DNA of 44,230 nt from Cellulomonas sp. IC4_254 (GTDB lineage: Bacteria > Actinomycetota > Actinomycetes > Actinomycetales > Cellulomonadaceae). Position 1 is the first letter of the stretch. Each line of letters begins with the position of its first letter. A program made the translations under genes and the position numbers. Of this stretch, positions 16,561 through 24,933 are shown in pieces. The notes under the pieces were generated by a model, which worked only from the letters and a program-made list of their open reading frames with translations, had not been told where the DNA came from and ran no database searches. The stretch is from assembly GCF_011603975.1 (NCBI RefSeq), contig NZ_JAANNB010000006.1:1-44230 (forward strand). The letters run 5' to 3'.

Positions 16561-17382
16561 TCAGCCGGGCGAGCCCCGGAGCAGCCGCGCGATGACCCGC
16601 GAGCCGGCGGCGGGCGAGGCGTGCGGCGAGCCCGTGACGGCCCCGAGCAGCAGCGCGATGTTCGAGACGCTGACCACCGCGAGCGCCGTGTCCCAGTCCG
16701 CCTCGGCCGGTTCGGGCTCCCCGGGGTGCCGCGCTCGCGCCACCTGGTCCGCCAGCTCCGCGAAGCCCTCCTCGAAGAACGCGCCGATCTCCGCGCGCGC
16801 CTCGGGGTGCCGGACGGCGAAGGACAGGATCTCGAGCGCGAGCAGCAGCTGGGTCTCGTCCGCCATGCCGTGCAGCGCGGCCGAGAGGCCCTGCTCCAGG
16901 TCGTCGTCGCCCAGGTCGGGCAGGACCGGCTGGGTGGGGGCGGCCGCGATCTGCCGCCGCGCGACCTCGAGGAACAGCTCGTGCTTGGACCCGAAGTGCG
17001 CGTACACGGCGCCCTTGGTGTACCCGGCGTCGGCGGCGATGTCCCCGAGCGACGCCCCCTCGTAGCCCTGCCGGGCGAAGGCCCGCGCGGCGGCGTCGAG
17101 CAGCTCGGAGCGGGTGCGGCCGGCACGCTCGGCGCGGCGCTCGTCGGCGCGTCCGCCCCCGCCGCGCCGCCCGACGCTCTCCGAGGCGTCGGCGAGCCCG
17201 CGGGACGCCTCGCGCAGGCTGGCGGCGACCGCGTCGGACACCTCCGGCACGACGGACTGCACCTGCTTGCCGATGAGGCGGGTGAGCGCGGCCGTGGCGT
17301 CCGCGAGCGCCCGGGTCGCGGCGCCGATCGAGTCGTCCCCGGTGCCGCCCTCGGCGGTCTGGTCGTCCTGCCTGCGCGCCAT
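16561..17382 (-). CDS. TetR-family regulator with long N-terminal extension
   Basis: A 273-residue repressor. The TetR helix-turn-helix is at about 91-138 (TRSELLDAAARAFARQGYEGASLG, then YTKGAVYAHFGSKHELF), followed by an all-helical ligand domain. Unusually, some 88 residues precede it: an amphipathic helical stretch (about 18-70) and a Gly/Arg-rich linker (71-88). The ATG at 17382 is supported by TAGGAT (17390-17395, minus strand) ending 7 bases upstream, so the extension is probably real. It is divergent from an ABC exporter, with three TACC-N4-GGTA palindromes between them. Confidence 0.85.
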   Translation of the reverse strand: MARRQDDQTAEGGTGDDSIGAATRALADATAALTRLIGKQVQSVVPEVSDAVAASLREASRGLADASESVGRRGGGGRADERRAERAGRTRSELLDAAARAFARQGYEGASLGDIAADAGYTKGAVYAHFGSKHELFLEVARRQIAAAPTQPVLPDLGDDDLEQGLSAALHGMADETQLLLALEILSFAVRHPEARAEIGAFFEEGFAELADQVARARHPGEPEPAEADWDTALAVVSVSNIALLLGAVTGSPHASPAAGSRVIARLLRGSPG

Positions 17383-17407
17383 GCCGGTCATCCTAGCCAC
17401 GCTCGGG

Positions 17408-17419
17408 TACCGGCCGGTA
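17408..17419. promoter_or_regulatory. TetR operator site 1
   Basis: Perfect palindrome TACCGGCCGGTA, 13 bases upstream of the tetR -10 box, positioned for autorepression. It shares TACC-N4-GGTA with two further sites. Confidence 0.65.
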
Positions 17420-17482
17420 TGTCGCGCACCCGCACGCCCCCGTCACCTCGCCCACCTGCGCCGACGCGGCACAATGCACATG

Positions 17483-17500
17483 AGATACCCACTGGTATCT
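17483..17500. promoter_or_regulatory. TetR operator site 2
   Basis: AGATACC-CACT-GGTATCT has perfect 7-base arms. It lies where the -35 region of the ABC promoter would be, 17 bases before TACGTT (17517-17522). Confidence 0.7.
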
Positions 17501-17516
17501 GACGACTCGATGCTGC

Positions 17517-17522
17517 TACGTT
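17517..17522 (+). promoter_or_regulatory. -10 box of the ABC transporter operon
   Basis: TACGTT gives a transcription start near 17529, inside or beside operator site 3, and a leader of about 50 bases. Confidence 0.4.
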
Positions 17523-17528
17523 CCCGAA

Positions 17529-17544
17529 CATACCCGGCGGTACG
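17529..17544. promoter_or_regulatory. TetR operator site 3
   Basis: CATACC-CGGC-GGTACG, arms matching but for one base, overlaps the predicted transcription start of the ABC operon. Confidence 0.6.
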
Positions 17545-17580
17545 TGACCGTCCGGGACCGGCGAACGAGGGAGTGCGGCG

Positions 17581-18564
17581 ATGGGTGCAGCGGGGGTGCT
17601 GACCGTCCGCGGGCTGCGGAAGCGGTACGGCGGGCGCGGCGGCGTGCAGGCGAACGACGGGATCGACCTGGACGTGGCGGCCGGCCAGGTGGTCGGGCTG
17701 CTCGGCCACAACGGGGCCGGCAAGACGACGCTGGTGAAGCAGGTGGTCGGGCTGGTCCGCCCCGACGCGGGCACCATCCACCTGGACGGCGTCGACGCGG
17801 TGGCGCAGCCGGCCGAGGCGCGGCGCCGCACCTGCATCCAGGCGCAGGCGAACGTCCCGATCACGGGCCTGACGCCGCGGCGGGCGATCGAGCTCGTCGG
17901 GCGCATCCGGGGGGCCGAGCGCGGTGCCGTGCGGGCGCAGACCGACGCGCTGCTCGACGACCTGGACCTGCGCCCGTGGGCCGACACCCCGGCGGAGAAG
18001 GTGTCCGGAGGCATCGCGCGGCTGACCGCCTTCGCGATGACCGTGGTCGCGCCGGGCCGCCTGGTGGTGCTGGACGAGCCGACCAACGACGTCGACCCCG
18101 TGCGCCGCCGGCTGCTCTGGGGCCGGATCCGCGCGCTCGCCGACGAGGGCCGCGCGGTGCTGCTGGTGACCCACAACGTGCGCGAGGCCGAGCGGGTGGT
18201 CGACCGGCTCGTCGTGCTGAACCGGGGCCGGGTGCTCGCCGACGACACGCCCGCGGGGCTCACCGCCCACCTGCAGGGCACGCTGACCGTCGAGGCCGAC
18301 CTCTCCCCCGGCGCGCCGGAGGCCGGCTGGGGCTGGCACCCCGCGGTGCGCCCGGTCGCGAGCATGCGCGGCCGCGAGGTCGGCACCGTGCGCGCCGCCG
18401 ACGCGGCCGAGGTCGTGCGGTGGGCGCAGGAGGAGGTCGCCGCGCACCGGCTCGAGCGGTACGCGCTGACACCGGCGTCGCTGGAGGACGTCTACGTCGA
18501 CCTGGTCGGGCACGAGCAGCACGCCGGGCAGGCCGCCGGCGCGACGACGGGGGTGGCGGCATGA
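17581..18564 (+). CDS. ABC transporter ATP-binding protein
   Basis: The 327-residue ATPase of a two-gene ABC-2-type exporter. Walker A is GHNGAGKTT (42-50), Walker B LVVLDEPTNDVD, and the H-loop is in LLVTHN. The signature motif is KVSGGIARL, with Ile replacing the usual Gln after SGG. About 100 extra C-terminal residues follow the nucleotide-binding domain, as in DrrA/NatA-like exporters. ATG at 17581 has GAGGGAG upstream. It overlaps the permease by 4 bases and is controlled by three operators, so drug or lipid efflux is likely. Confidence 0.88.
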   Translation: MGAAGVLTVRGLRKRYGGRGGVQANDGIDLDVAAGQVVGLLGHNGAGKTTLVKQVVGLVRPDAGTIHLDGVDAVAQPAEARRRTCIQAQANVPITGLTPRRAIELVGRIRGAERGAVRAQTDALLDDLDLRPWADTPAEKVSGGIARLTAFAMTVVAPGRLVVLDEPTNDVDPVRRRLLWGRIRALADEGRAVLLVTHNVREAERVVDRLVVLNRGRVLADDTPAGLTAHLQGTLTVEADLSPGAPEAGWGWHPAVRPVASMRGREVGTVRAADAAEVVRWAQEEVAAHRLERYALTPASLEDVYVDLVGHEQHAGQAAGATTGVAA

Positions 18565-19295
18565 GCACCGTCCAGCAGACCCTGCTGCTCACCCAGTGGC
18601 AGTTCCGCCGGCAGGCGACCATGCTGCCGCTGCTCGTCGTCGTCCAGGTGTTCCTGGCCATCGCGACGATCCTCGGCTTCGGGCTGGTCATCGGCGACCC
18701 GCCGCCCGACCAGGCGCTCTACCTCGCGACCGGTGCCCCGACGATCACGCTGGTCATGGTCGGCCTGGTGATGACCCCGCAGATGCTGTCCCAGTCCCGC
18801 ACCGAGGGCAGCCTCGACTGGATGCGCACCCTGCCGGTGCCGCGCGGCTCGTTCCTGGTCAGCGACCTGCTGGTCTGGACGCTGATCGCGCTGCCGGGCA
18901 TGGTGCTGGGCGTCGTCACCGGCGTGCTCCGGTTCGCCGTGCACCTGTCACCCGCGCCGTGGCTGGTCCCGGCCACGCTCCTGGTGTCGCTCACAGCGGC
19001 GGCGGTCGGGTACGGCATGGCGTCGCTGCTCAGGCCGACGCTGGCGATGCTGATGACCCAGGTGCTCGTGTTCGTGGTCCTGCTGTTCACCCCCGTGAGC
19101 TACCCGGCCGACCGGATGCCGGGCTGGCTGCGGACGGCGCACGAGTGGTTGCCGTTCGAGCCCATGGCCCAGCTCGTCCGCTCCGGCCTGGCGAGCGACA
19201 CCTTCTCGATGCCCGGCCGCTCGCTCGCCGTGCTGCTGGCCTGGTGCGCGGCGTCCGTGGCGGGTGCGACCTGGGCGCTGCGCCGGCGGGCGTAG
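18561..19295 (+). CDS. ABC-2 type transporter permease
   Basis: A 244-residue membrane protein with six predicted helices and the RTEGSLDWMRTLPVPRGSFLVSDLL segment that in ABC-2 permeases forms the coupling region after helix 2. Late conserved PVSYPADRMPGWLR precedes the last helices. The ATGA overlap with the ATPase shows translational coupling, giving a one-plus-one exporter that must dimerise. The substrate is unknown. It ends before a perfect 12-bp hairpin. Confidence 0.86.
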   Translation: MSTVQQTLLLTQWQFRRQATMLPLLVVVQVFLAIATILGFGLVIGDPPPDQALYLATGAPTITLVMVGLVMTPQMLSQSRTEGSLDWMRTLPVPRGSFLVSDLLVWTLIALPGMVLGVVTGVLRFAVHLSPAPWLVPATLLVSLTAAAVGYGMASLLRPTLAMLMTQVLVFVVLLFTPVSYPADRMPGWLRTAHEWLPFEPMAQLVRSGLASDTFSMPGRSLAVLLAWCAASVAGATWALRRRA

Positions 19296-19302
19296 GGGGT
19301 CC

Positions 19303-19343
19303 GCACGGTCCCGGACGCCGACGCGGGGGCGCCGGGACCGTGC
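19303..19343 (+). terminator. Terminator after the ABC operon
   Basis: Perfect 12-bp arms (19303-19314 with 19332-19343) and a 17-base loop. The 3' arm ends one base before the -10 box of the next gene (TAGGAT, 19345-19350). Confidence 0.6.
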
Positions 19344-19357
19344 CTAGGATCGCGGGC

Positions 19358-20110
19358 ATGCCCTTCCTCGCGACGTCCGCCGGAGCGGCGGAGCACGGCC
19401 CGACGAGCAGCCTCGACGACGCGGCGGCCCCGGACGGCACCACGACGCTGTACCTCGTCCGGCACGGCCGCACCGAGTTCAACACCGCCCGGCTGCTGCA
19501 GGGCTGGTGCGACTCGCCGCTGACCGACGACGGCCTGGCCGGCGTGCGCGCCACCGCCCGCGTGCTGGCGGACCGGACCTTCGCCGCCGCGTACGCGAGC
19601 CCCCTGGGCCGCACGGTGGCGACGGCGCGCGAGCTGCTCGCCCCGCACCCCGGGGTCGCGCTCACCACCGACCCGGGCCTGCGGGAGATGCACTTCGGCG
19701 ACCTGGAGGAGCGACCCGAGGCGGAGCTGCTGGCGCTCGGCGACCCCGCCGACCTGTTCGGCGGCATCCTCACCGGCACCTACCCCGGCTTCCCCGGCGC
19801 CGAGCGCACGTCGGACTACCTGGAGCGCGTCGCGGACGCGTTCGGCCGGATCGAGCGCGCGCACGCGGGCGGCGGCGACGTGCTGGTGGTCAGCCACGGC
19901 GTCACCCTGCTGGCCTACCTCGCGATGGCCGGCACCGTGCCGATGGAGCCGCTCGCCAACGCGAGCGTGTCGACGGTCCGCGTCGGCCCGGACGGCGAGC
20001 GCGAGGTGCGGACGTTCGGGTTCGACCCCGCGGCGCAGGGCGCCCCCGGGCTGCCGGTGCCCGGCACGGAGCAGCCGGTGCGGTCCCCGGAGCACCCCGA
20101 CGGGGCGTGA
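19358..20110 (+). CDS. Histidine phosphatase family protein
   Basis: A 250-residue phosphoglycerate-mutase-like phosphatase. The catalytic LVRHGRTEFN includes Arg35-His36-Gly37 (His36 is phosphorylated). AYASPLGRTVATA supplies the second Arg, LREMHFGDLEER the general acid, and VVSHGVTLL the second His. The substrate is unknown; the length and insert resemble broad-specificity members rather than true glycolytic mutases. ATG at 19358 follows TAGGAT by 7 bases, predicting a leaderless mRNA. It converges with the toxin gene 6 bases away. Confidence 0.88.
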   Translation: MPFLATSAGAAEHGPTSSLDDAAAPDGTTTLYLVRHGRTEFNTARLLQGWCDSPLTDDGLAGVRATARVLADRTFAAAYASPLGRTVATARELLAPHPGVALTTDPGLREMHFGDLEERPEAELLALGDPADLFGGILTGTYPGFPGAERTSDYLERVADAFGRIERAHAGGGDVLVVSHGVTLLAYLAMAGTVPMEPLANASVSTVRVGPDGEREVRTFGFDPAAQGAPGLPVPGTEQPVRSPEHPDGA

Positions 20111-20116
20111 CCCGGC

Positions 20117-20374
20117 CTACCGCTCGTCCACCTCACGCCGGTGGCCGAGGGTCACCACGACGACCACGAGCACGCCGTCGTCCACGGTGTAGAGGATCCG
20201 GTAGTCGCCGACGCGCACCCGGTAACCGTCCCGGCCGCGCAGGGCACGCGCGCCCGGCGGGCGGGGATCCTGCGCGAGCAGCGCGATCGCCGCCTGGATC
20301 CGCGGGCGGTCCTGGTGGTCGACCTTCCGGAGCGCCCGCACCGCCGCCGGACGGATGTCGACCTGGTAGGTCAC
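20117..20374 (-). CDS. RelE/ParE-family toxin
   Basis: An 85-residue toxin of a type II toxin-antitoxin pair. TYQVDIRPAAVRALRKVDHQDRPRI is the first strand and helices, and GRDGYRVRVGDYRILYTVDDGVLVVVVVTLGHRREV is the RelE beta-sheet with the conserved Arg and Tyr positions of ribosome-dependent mRNA interferases. The start is GTG at 20374, overlapping the antitoxin stop by 4 bases, so the antitoxin is made first. It most resembles RelE rather than gyrase-targeting ParE, but this is a judgement by eye. Confidence 0.85.
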   Translation of the reverse strand: MTYQVDIRPAAVRALRKVDHQDRPRIQAAIALLAQDPRPPGARALRGRDGYRVRVGDYRILYTVDDGVLVVVVVTLGHRREVDER

Positions 20375-20619
20375 TCCCAGCCCAGGTCGGCCTTGACCTG
20401 CGCCCAGGGCAGGTCGTCACCCTCCTCGGCGACCGCGGCGTCGAACGCGGCCAGGTCCTCCTGCTCCTCCAGCGCCTCGCGCATCCGCTCGTACTCGGCC
20501 GCGCTGACGATGACGACCTCGGCGTGCCCGCGGCGCGCCACCACCACGGGTTCGTGCTGCGCGCGCTCGATGACGTCGGCGAAGTTCTTGCGGGCGTCCG
20601 CCACCCCGATGGTCGACAT
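20371..20619 (-). CDS. Phd/YefM-family antitoxin
   Basis: An 82-residue antitoxin. The N-terminal MSTIGVADARKNFADVIERAQHEPVVVARRGHAEVVIVSAAEYERM is the Phd/YefM DNA-binding and dimer domain, and the acidic C-terminal half (EEQEDLAAFDAAVAEEGDDLPW) is the toxin-wrapping tail. ATG at 20619 follows TACGTT (20626-20631, minus) by 6 bases, predicting a leaderless mRNA. An inverted repeat GTACA-N15-TGTAC straddles the promoter and is a likely autoregulatory operator. Confidence 0.87.
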   Translation of the reverse strand: MSTIGVADARKNFADVIERAQHEPVVVARRGHAEVVIVSAAEYERMREALEEQEDLAAFDAAVAEEGDDLPWAQVKADLGWE

Positions 20620-20625
20620 GCGGTC

Positions 20626-20653
20626 AACGTACAACTCGTCGATCGTCCTGTAC
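20626..20653 (-). promoter_or_regulatory. Toxin-antitoxin promoter and candidate operator
   Basis: GTACA (20629-20633) and TGTAC (20649-20653) form an inverted repeat around a CGATCG core (20640-20645). The left arm overlaps the antitoxin -10 box TACGTT (20626-20631, minus). Binding of the complex here would shut off the pair. Confidence 0.5.
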
Positions 20654-20715
20654 ACCGTCACGACCGCCGCACCCACCCCTGGCCGCGCCCGCCCGCGCCG
20701 AGCAGGATGGGCGCC

Positions 20716-21795
20716 ATGGACCTGCCCGTGATGCCGCCCGTGTCCCCGATGCTGGCCAAGGCCGTGCCGGAGATCCCCGACCTCGGCCACACCGAGCCCA
20801 AGTGGGACGGGTTCCGCACGATCGTGTTCCGGGACGGCGACGACGTGGTGCTCGGCAGCCGGAACGAGAAGCCGATGACCCGGTACTTCCCGGAGCTGGT
20901 CGAGTCGATCAAGGCGTCGACCCCGGAACGGTGCGTGCTCGACGGCGAGATCGTCGTCGTGCACGGCGACCGGCTCGACTTCGACGCCCTCCAGCAGCGG
21001 ATCCACCCGGCGGAGAGCCGGGTCCGGCTGCTGGCCGGCCAGACGCCCGCGTCGTTCGTCGCGTTCGACGTGCTGGCCCTCGGCGACGAGGACCTGATGC
21101 GCACCCCGTTCGGCGACCGGCGGTCGCGGCTGGTCGACGCCCTGGGGTCCACGATCTCCGGGGACGACCCCCGGGTGCACGTCACGCCCGCGACCGGCGA
21201 CCTCGCCGTCGCGCAGCAGTGGTTCACGCAGTTCGAGGGGGCGGGGCTGGACGGCGTCGTCGCGAAGCCCCTGGACGGCACGTACCAGCCGGACAAGCGC
21301 ACGATGTTCAAGGTCAAGCACGCCCGCACCGCCGACTGCGTGGTCGCCGGGTTCCGCTGGCACAAGTCCGGCGACGTGCTCGGCTCCCTGCTGCTCGGGC
21401 TGTGGACCGACGACGGCCGGCTGCAGCACGTGGGCGTCGCCGCCTCGTTCCCGATGGCCCGGCGCAAGGCGCTGGTCGAGGAGCTCGCGTCGCTGCGCGC
21501 CGACGACCTGTCCCAGCACCCGTGGGGCGACTGGGCCGACCAGTCGGCGCACGAGGGCAAGCGGATGCCGGGCGCGGTGAGCCGGTGGAACGCGAGCAAG
21601 GACCTGTCGTTCGTGCCGCTGCGCCCGGAGCTCGTGGTCGAGGTGGCGTACGACCACATGGAGGGCGACCGGTTCCGGCACACGGCGCAGTTCAAGCGGT
21701 GGCGCCCGGACCGCGACCCCGCCACCTGCACCTACGCCCAGCTCGAGGAGCCGGTGGGCTTCCGGCTCTCGGAGATCCTGGCGCCCCCGGCCTGA
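20716..21795 (+). CDS. ATP-dependent DNA ligase, LigC-like
   Basis: A 359-residue ligase that seals nicks using ATP. Lys29 in EPKWDGFR is the adenylated lysine (KxDG). VLDGEIVV is motif III, FVAFDVLAL motif IIIa, LDGVVAKP motif IV and FKVKHARTADCV motif V, followed by an OB-fold. Length and the absence of polymerase or nuclease domains match mycobacterial LigC, an accessory repair ligase next to NAD-dependent LigA. CAGGAT ends 7 bases before the ATG, so the mRNA is probably leaderless. It is divergent from the toxin-antitoxin pair. Confidence 0.93.
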   Translation: MDLPVMPPVSPMLAKAVPEIPDLGHTEPKWDGFRTIVFRDGDDVVLGSRNEKPMTRYFPELVESIKASTPERCVLDGEIVVVHGDRLDFDALQQRIHPAESRVRLLAGQTPASFVAFDVLALGDEDLMRTPFGDRRSRLVDALGSTISGDDPRVHVTPATGDLAVAQQWFTQFEGAGLDGVVAKPLDGTYQPDKRTMFKVKHARTADCVVAGFRWHKSGDVLGSLLLGLWTDDGRLQHVGVAASFPMARRKALVEELASLRADDLSQHPWGDWADQSAHEGKRMPGAVSRWNASKDLSFVPLRPELVVEVAYDHMEGDRFRHTAQFKRWRPDRDPATCTYAQLEEPVGFRLSEILAPPA

Positions 21796-21845
21796 CCGGC
21801 ACCCGGCCCCGGAGCACTCGGCGCGCGCGCGGTGCGACCCGCTCG

Positions 21846-21851
21846 TAGGGT
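21846..21851 (+). promoter_or_regulatory. -10 box of ndh
   Basis: TAGGGT gives a start near 21858 and a leader of about 34 bases containing GGAAGGA before the ATG at 21892. This gene therefore keeps a conventional leader. Confidence 0.5.
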
Positions 21852-21891
21852 CGGACGGGTCCGCCTGAACCGACCGCGGAAGGACCCCCCG

Positions 21892-23265
21892 ATGAGCGCC
21901 TCCGTCCCCTCGCGCACGCCCGGCAAGCCGCACGACGTGGTCGTGATCGGCTCCGGGTTCGGCGGCCTGTTCGCCACGAAGGCGCTCGCGGACGCGCCGG
22001 TCCGCGTCACCGTCATCGACGGCACCGCGACGCACCTGTTCCAGCCGCTGCTCTACCAGGTGGCCACCGGGGTGCTGTCGGTCGGCGAGATCTCCCCCGC
22101 CACCCGCGACGTGCTCAAGAGCCAGCGCAACGCGCGGGTGCTGCTGGGCGTGGTCACGGACATCGACCTGGAGCGGCGCGAGGTGGTGTCGTCCTCGCCG
22201 CTCGGCGAGACCCGCACCCGGTACGACAGCCTCGTGGTGGCCGCCGGGTCGGGGCAGTCGTACTTCGGCAACGACCAGTTCGCCGACTTCGCGCCCGGGC
22301 TCAAGAGCATCGACGACGCGCTGGAGATCCGCGGCCGGGTGTTCGGCGCGTTCGAGCTCGCCGAGCTCGCGACCGACCCCGCCGAGCGGGCGCGGCAGAC
22401 GACGTTCGTGGTCGTCGGCGCCGGCCCCACGGGTGTCGAGATGGCCGGGCAGCTCGCGGAGCTCGCCCACCGCTCGCTGCGCGGGTCGTTCCGCAGCCTC
22501 GACCCGACCCAGGCGCGCATCCTGCTCGTCGACCCGGTGCCGAAGGTGCTGCCGGGCAACCCCGAGGAGCTGCAGGACGCCGCGGCCCGGGTCCTGGAGG
22601 GCCTAGGTGTCGAGCTGCTGATGGGCCACAAGGTGGTCGACGTCGACGCCGGGTCGGTCACCGTCGAGGACGGCGACGGTCACCGCACCACCATCGAGGC
22701 GCAGACGAAGGTCTGGGCGGCCGGCGTGCAGGCGTCGCCGCTCGGGCGGCAGCTCGGCGAGAAGACCGGCGCCGAGGTGGACCGCGCGGGCCGGGTCCGG
22801 GTGGAGCCGAACGGCTCGCTGCCCGGGCACCCCGAGGTGTTCGTGGTCGGCGACATGGCGCTGCGCCCGGGCGTGCCCGGCGTCGCCCCCGCTGCCATGC
22901 AGACCGGCCGGTACGCGGCGCAGGAGATCGTCCGCCAGGTGCGGGGCGAGCCCTCCGCCGGGCCGTTCCGGTACCAGGACAAGGGGTCGCTCGCGACGGT
23001 GTCCCGGTTCCAGGCGGTCGCCAAGATCGGGCCGGTCAAGACCGCCGGGTTCGGTGCCTGGCTGCTGTGGCTCGGCGTGCACCTGTTCTACCTGGTGGGA
23101 TTCAAGAACCGGATCACGACGCTGCTGCACTGGGCGGTGAGCTTCATCGGCCGCGGCCGGTCCGAGCGCACGGCGACGTGGCAGCAGGTGGTCGGCCGGG
23201 GTGCGCTGCGCTCGCGCGGCGTGGACCAGCCGACGGTGCCGACCCGCGAGGTCCTGGGCGACTGA
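21892..23265 (+). CDS. ndh: Type II NADH:quinone oxidoreductase
   Basis: A 457-residue single-subunit flavoprotein that passes electrons from NADH to menaquinone at the inner face of the membrane without pumping protons. The FAD site VVVIGSGFGGLFA lies at 17-29, the NADH site is VVVGAGPTGVEMAG, and the second FAD motif is PEVFVVGDMAL. The C-terminal GAWLLWLGVHLFYLVGFKNRI segment is the usual membrane-associating part. GGAAGG precedes the ATG by 9 bases. It is monocistronic. Confidence 0.93.
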   Translation: MSASVPSRTPGKPHDVVVIGSGFGGLFATKALADAPVRVTVIDGTATHLFQPLLYQVATGVLSVGEISPATRDVLKSQRNARVLLGVVTDIDLERREVVSSSPLGETRTRYDSLVVAAGSGQSYFGNDQFADFAPGLKSIDDALEIRGRVFGAFELAELATDPAERARQTTFVVVGAGPTGVEMAGQLAELAHRSLRGSFRSLDPTQARILLVDPVPKVLPGNPEELQDAAARVLEGLGVELLMGHKVVDVDAGSVTVEDGDGHRTTIEAQTKVWAAGVQASPLGRQLGEKTGAEVDRAGRVRVEPNGSLPGHPEVFVVGDMALRPGVPGVAPAAMQTGRYAAQEIVRQVRGEPSAGPFRYQDKGSLATVSRFQAVAKIGPVKTAGFGAWLLWLGVHLFYLVGFKNRITTLLHWAVSFIGRGRSERTATWQQVVGRGALRSRGVDQPTVPTREVLGD

Positions 23266-23293
23266 CGCCGCCGGCGGCGGCCGGCGGGGCGGC

Positions 23294-24004
23294 TCAGGCC
23301 GGGCCGCCGGCCGCGAGCCGGGTCAGCTCGCGCTCGAGCAGCGGCAGCAGCGCCGGGTCGGTCAGCGACCGGAAGTGCCCCGGGGTCGCCAGGCGCACGT
23401 TCCGGGCCCCGGGCAGCTCGCTGCCGGTCGGGATGTGCGGGTCGAAGCAGGTCGCCACGGACACGATCCGCCCGTGGTCGGCGCGCTGCGCGGCCAGCGC
23501 CGTCAGCACCTCGTCGTCGGGCAGGAACGTCCGGATGGACCGCAGCGGCAGCAGCCGCGCGTAGGGCGACCCGGAGAAAGGCGTGTTGATCGCGACCATG
23601 CCGAGCACCCGGTCGGCGACGTCCGCGCGCCCCATGACGCTCTTGCCGATCAGCCCGCCCTTGGAGTGCGCGACGATCACGACCCCGCGCAGGTCGGCGT
23701 CGCGCAGCTGCGCCGCGGCCAGGTCCGCCATCTCCGGGATGCTCCCCCGGTTGAGCCCGAACGGCGCCACGACGTGCACGGGGTGCCCGGCGGCGAACAG
23801 CCCCCGCGCCAGCGGCTCGAGGAACCGCCAGGTCTCCCAGACGCCGGGCAGCAGCAGGACGGGCGGCCGACGGACCTCCCGGGGCCAGGTGTACGAGTCC
23901 GGCGAGGTGCGGGACAGCAGCCCGCGGGCCTGCCGCCAGCCGGCGTAGGCGTAGTCCTGCCCCCACCAGACGGCGCGGCGCGCGGTGTCGCCGGCCGTCA
24001 GCAC
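23294..24004 (-). CDS. Alpha/beta-hydrolase (lipase/esterase-like)
   Basis: A 236-residue alpha/beta-hydrolase. The oxyanion region is [22 protein letters not shown], and the nucleophile elbow is IVAHSKGGL, the HSKGG form found in triacylglycerol-lipase and PGAP1-like hydrolases. His near the C-terminus is in TPGHFRSL. There is no signal peptide. GTG at 24004 overlaps the end of the upstream hydrolase gene by 7 bases, so the two are translated together. The substrate is unknown. Confidence 0.82.
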   Translation of the reverse strand: MLTAGDTARRAVWWGQDYAYAGWRQARGLLSRTSPDSYTWPREVRRPPVLLLPGVWETWRFLEPLARGLFAAGHPVHVVAPFGLNRGSIPEMADLAAAQLRDADLRGVVIVAHSKGGLIGKSVMGRADVADRVLGMVAINTPFSGSPYARLLPLRSIRTFLPDDEVLTALAAQRADHGRIVSVATCFDPHIPTGSELPGARNVRLATPGHFRSLTDPALLPLLERELTRLAAGGPA

Positions 24005-24813
24005 GGGTCCTCCCGCACCCAGCGGGCGACGAGCGGCGCGTGGCTGGCCATCGCGACGTGCCCGGCGCGCGGCACCTCGCGGACCTCCGCCCGCGGCGCG
24101 AGCGCCCCGAGCCGGCGCGCCCACGCGCGGGACGACACCGGGTCGCGCTCGCCCCGCACGACGAGGGCGGGCCCGGGCAACCGGGACACCGCGTCGGCCG
24201 TGTCGTAGGCGAACATGTGCGGCAGCACCGCCGAGTACCAGGACGGCCCGGTCCGCAGGTAGTCGCTGGCGACGACGGCGTTGATCCCGAGCGGCTCGTG
24301 CAGGCCGTCCTTCGCGAGCCGCAGCGCCTGGCGCAGCACCGAGGGCGCCTCCGGGTCGACGACGGCACCGATCAGCACGACCCGCTCCACGACGTCCGGC
24401 GCCCGCAGCATCGCCTCGGCCACCACCTGGGCGCCCATCGAGTGCCCCACCAGCGTCGCGCGGCCGATCCCCCGGTGCCGGAGCACGGCGAGCACCACGT
24501 CCGCGAGGTCGCCCACCGTGGGCACCCGCGCCGGGCGCGGGCTGCGCCCGAACCCCGGCAGGTCGGGCACGAGCACCCGGCGGTCGGTCGCCAGCTCGCG
24601 GGTGAGCCCGCGGTAGTACCGCTCCGAGACGCCGATGCCGTGCACCAGGACCACCGCCGGGGCGTCCGGCCGGCCGACGTCGGTGACGACGACGCCGGCG
24701 GCCGGGTCCAGCCCACGGGGCGGCGCGCCGCCGACGGTCCGGACGAGCAGCCGCCCGGGGTGCCGGCCGCCCGTGCGTCGGTGCTCGGGGGTGGCGGGGG
24801 GCGAGGACGGCAC
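23998..24813 (-). CDS. Alpha/beta-hydrolase
   Basis: A 271-residue hydrolase with the full triad framework: oxyanion [10 protein letters not shown], nucleophile Ser in [11 protein letters not shown], acid in VRGERDPV and His in [11 protein letters not shown]. These fit the classic epoxide-hydrolase/esterase superfamily. The first 40 residues are Pro/Gly/Arg-rich and lack a clear signal peptide. GTG at 24813 has GGAGA 8 bases upstream. It forms a two-hydrolase unit with the downstream gene, divergent from the DUF255 protein. Confidence 0.84.
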   Translation of the reverse strand: MPSSPPATPEHRRTGGRHPGRLLVRTVGGAPPRGLDPAAGVVVTDVGRPDAPAVVLVHGIGVSERYYRGLTRELATDRRVLVPDLPGFGRSPRPARVPTVGDLADVVLAVLRHRGIGRATLVGHSMGAQVVAEAMLRAPDVVERVVLIGAVVDPEAPSVLRQALRLAKDGLHEPLGINAVVASDYLRTGPSWYSAVLPHMFAYDTADAVSRLPGPALVVRGERDPVSSRAWARRLGALAPRAEVREVPRAGHVAMASHAPLVARWVREDPC

Positions 24814-24933
24814 GGACAGGTCTCCTTCGGGTGGGTCGGACGGCACCCGACTCTGGCGGACTCCGCGCCGCGCGGCCACCGGGGCCGCCACCCGGGGTCG
24901 CGGGGCCCGCCGCGCGGAGCGAGAGTGGGAGGC

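Noticed and set aside
20371..22470. A 699-codon minus-strand frame across the DNA ligase and ndh
   Set aside because: Only its last 82 codons (the antitoxin) look like protein. The rest is the shadow of LigC and NDH-2.
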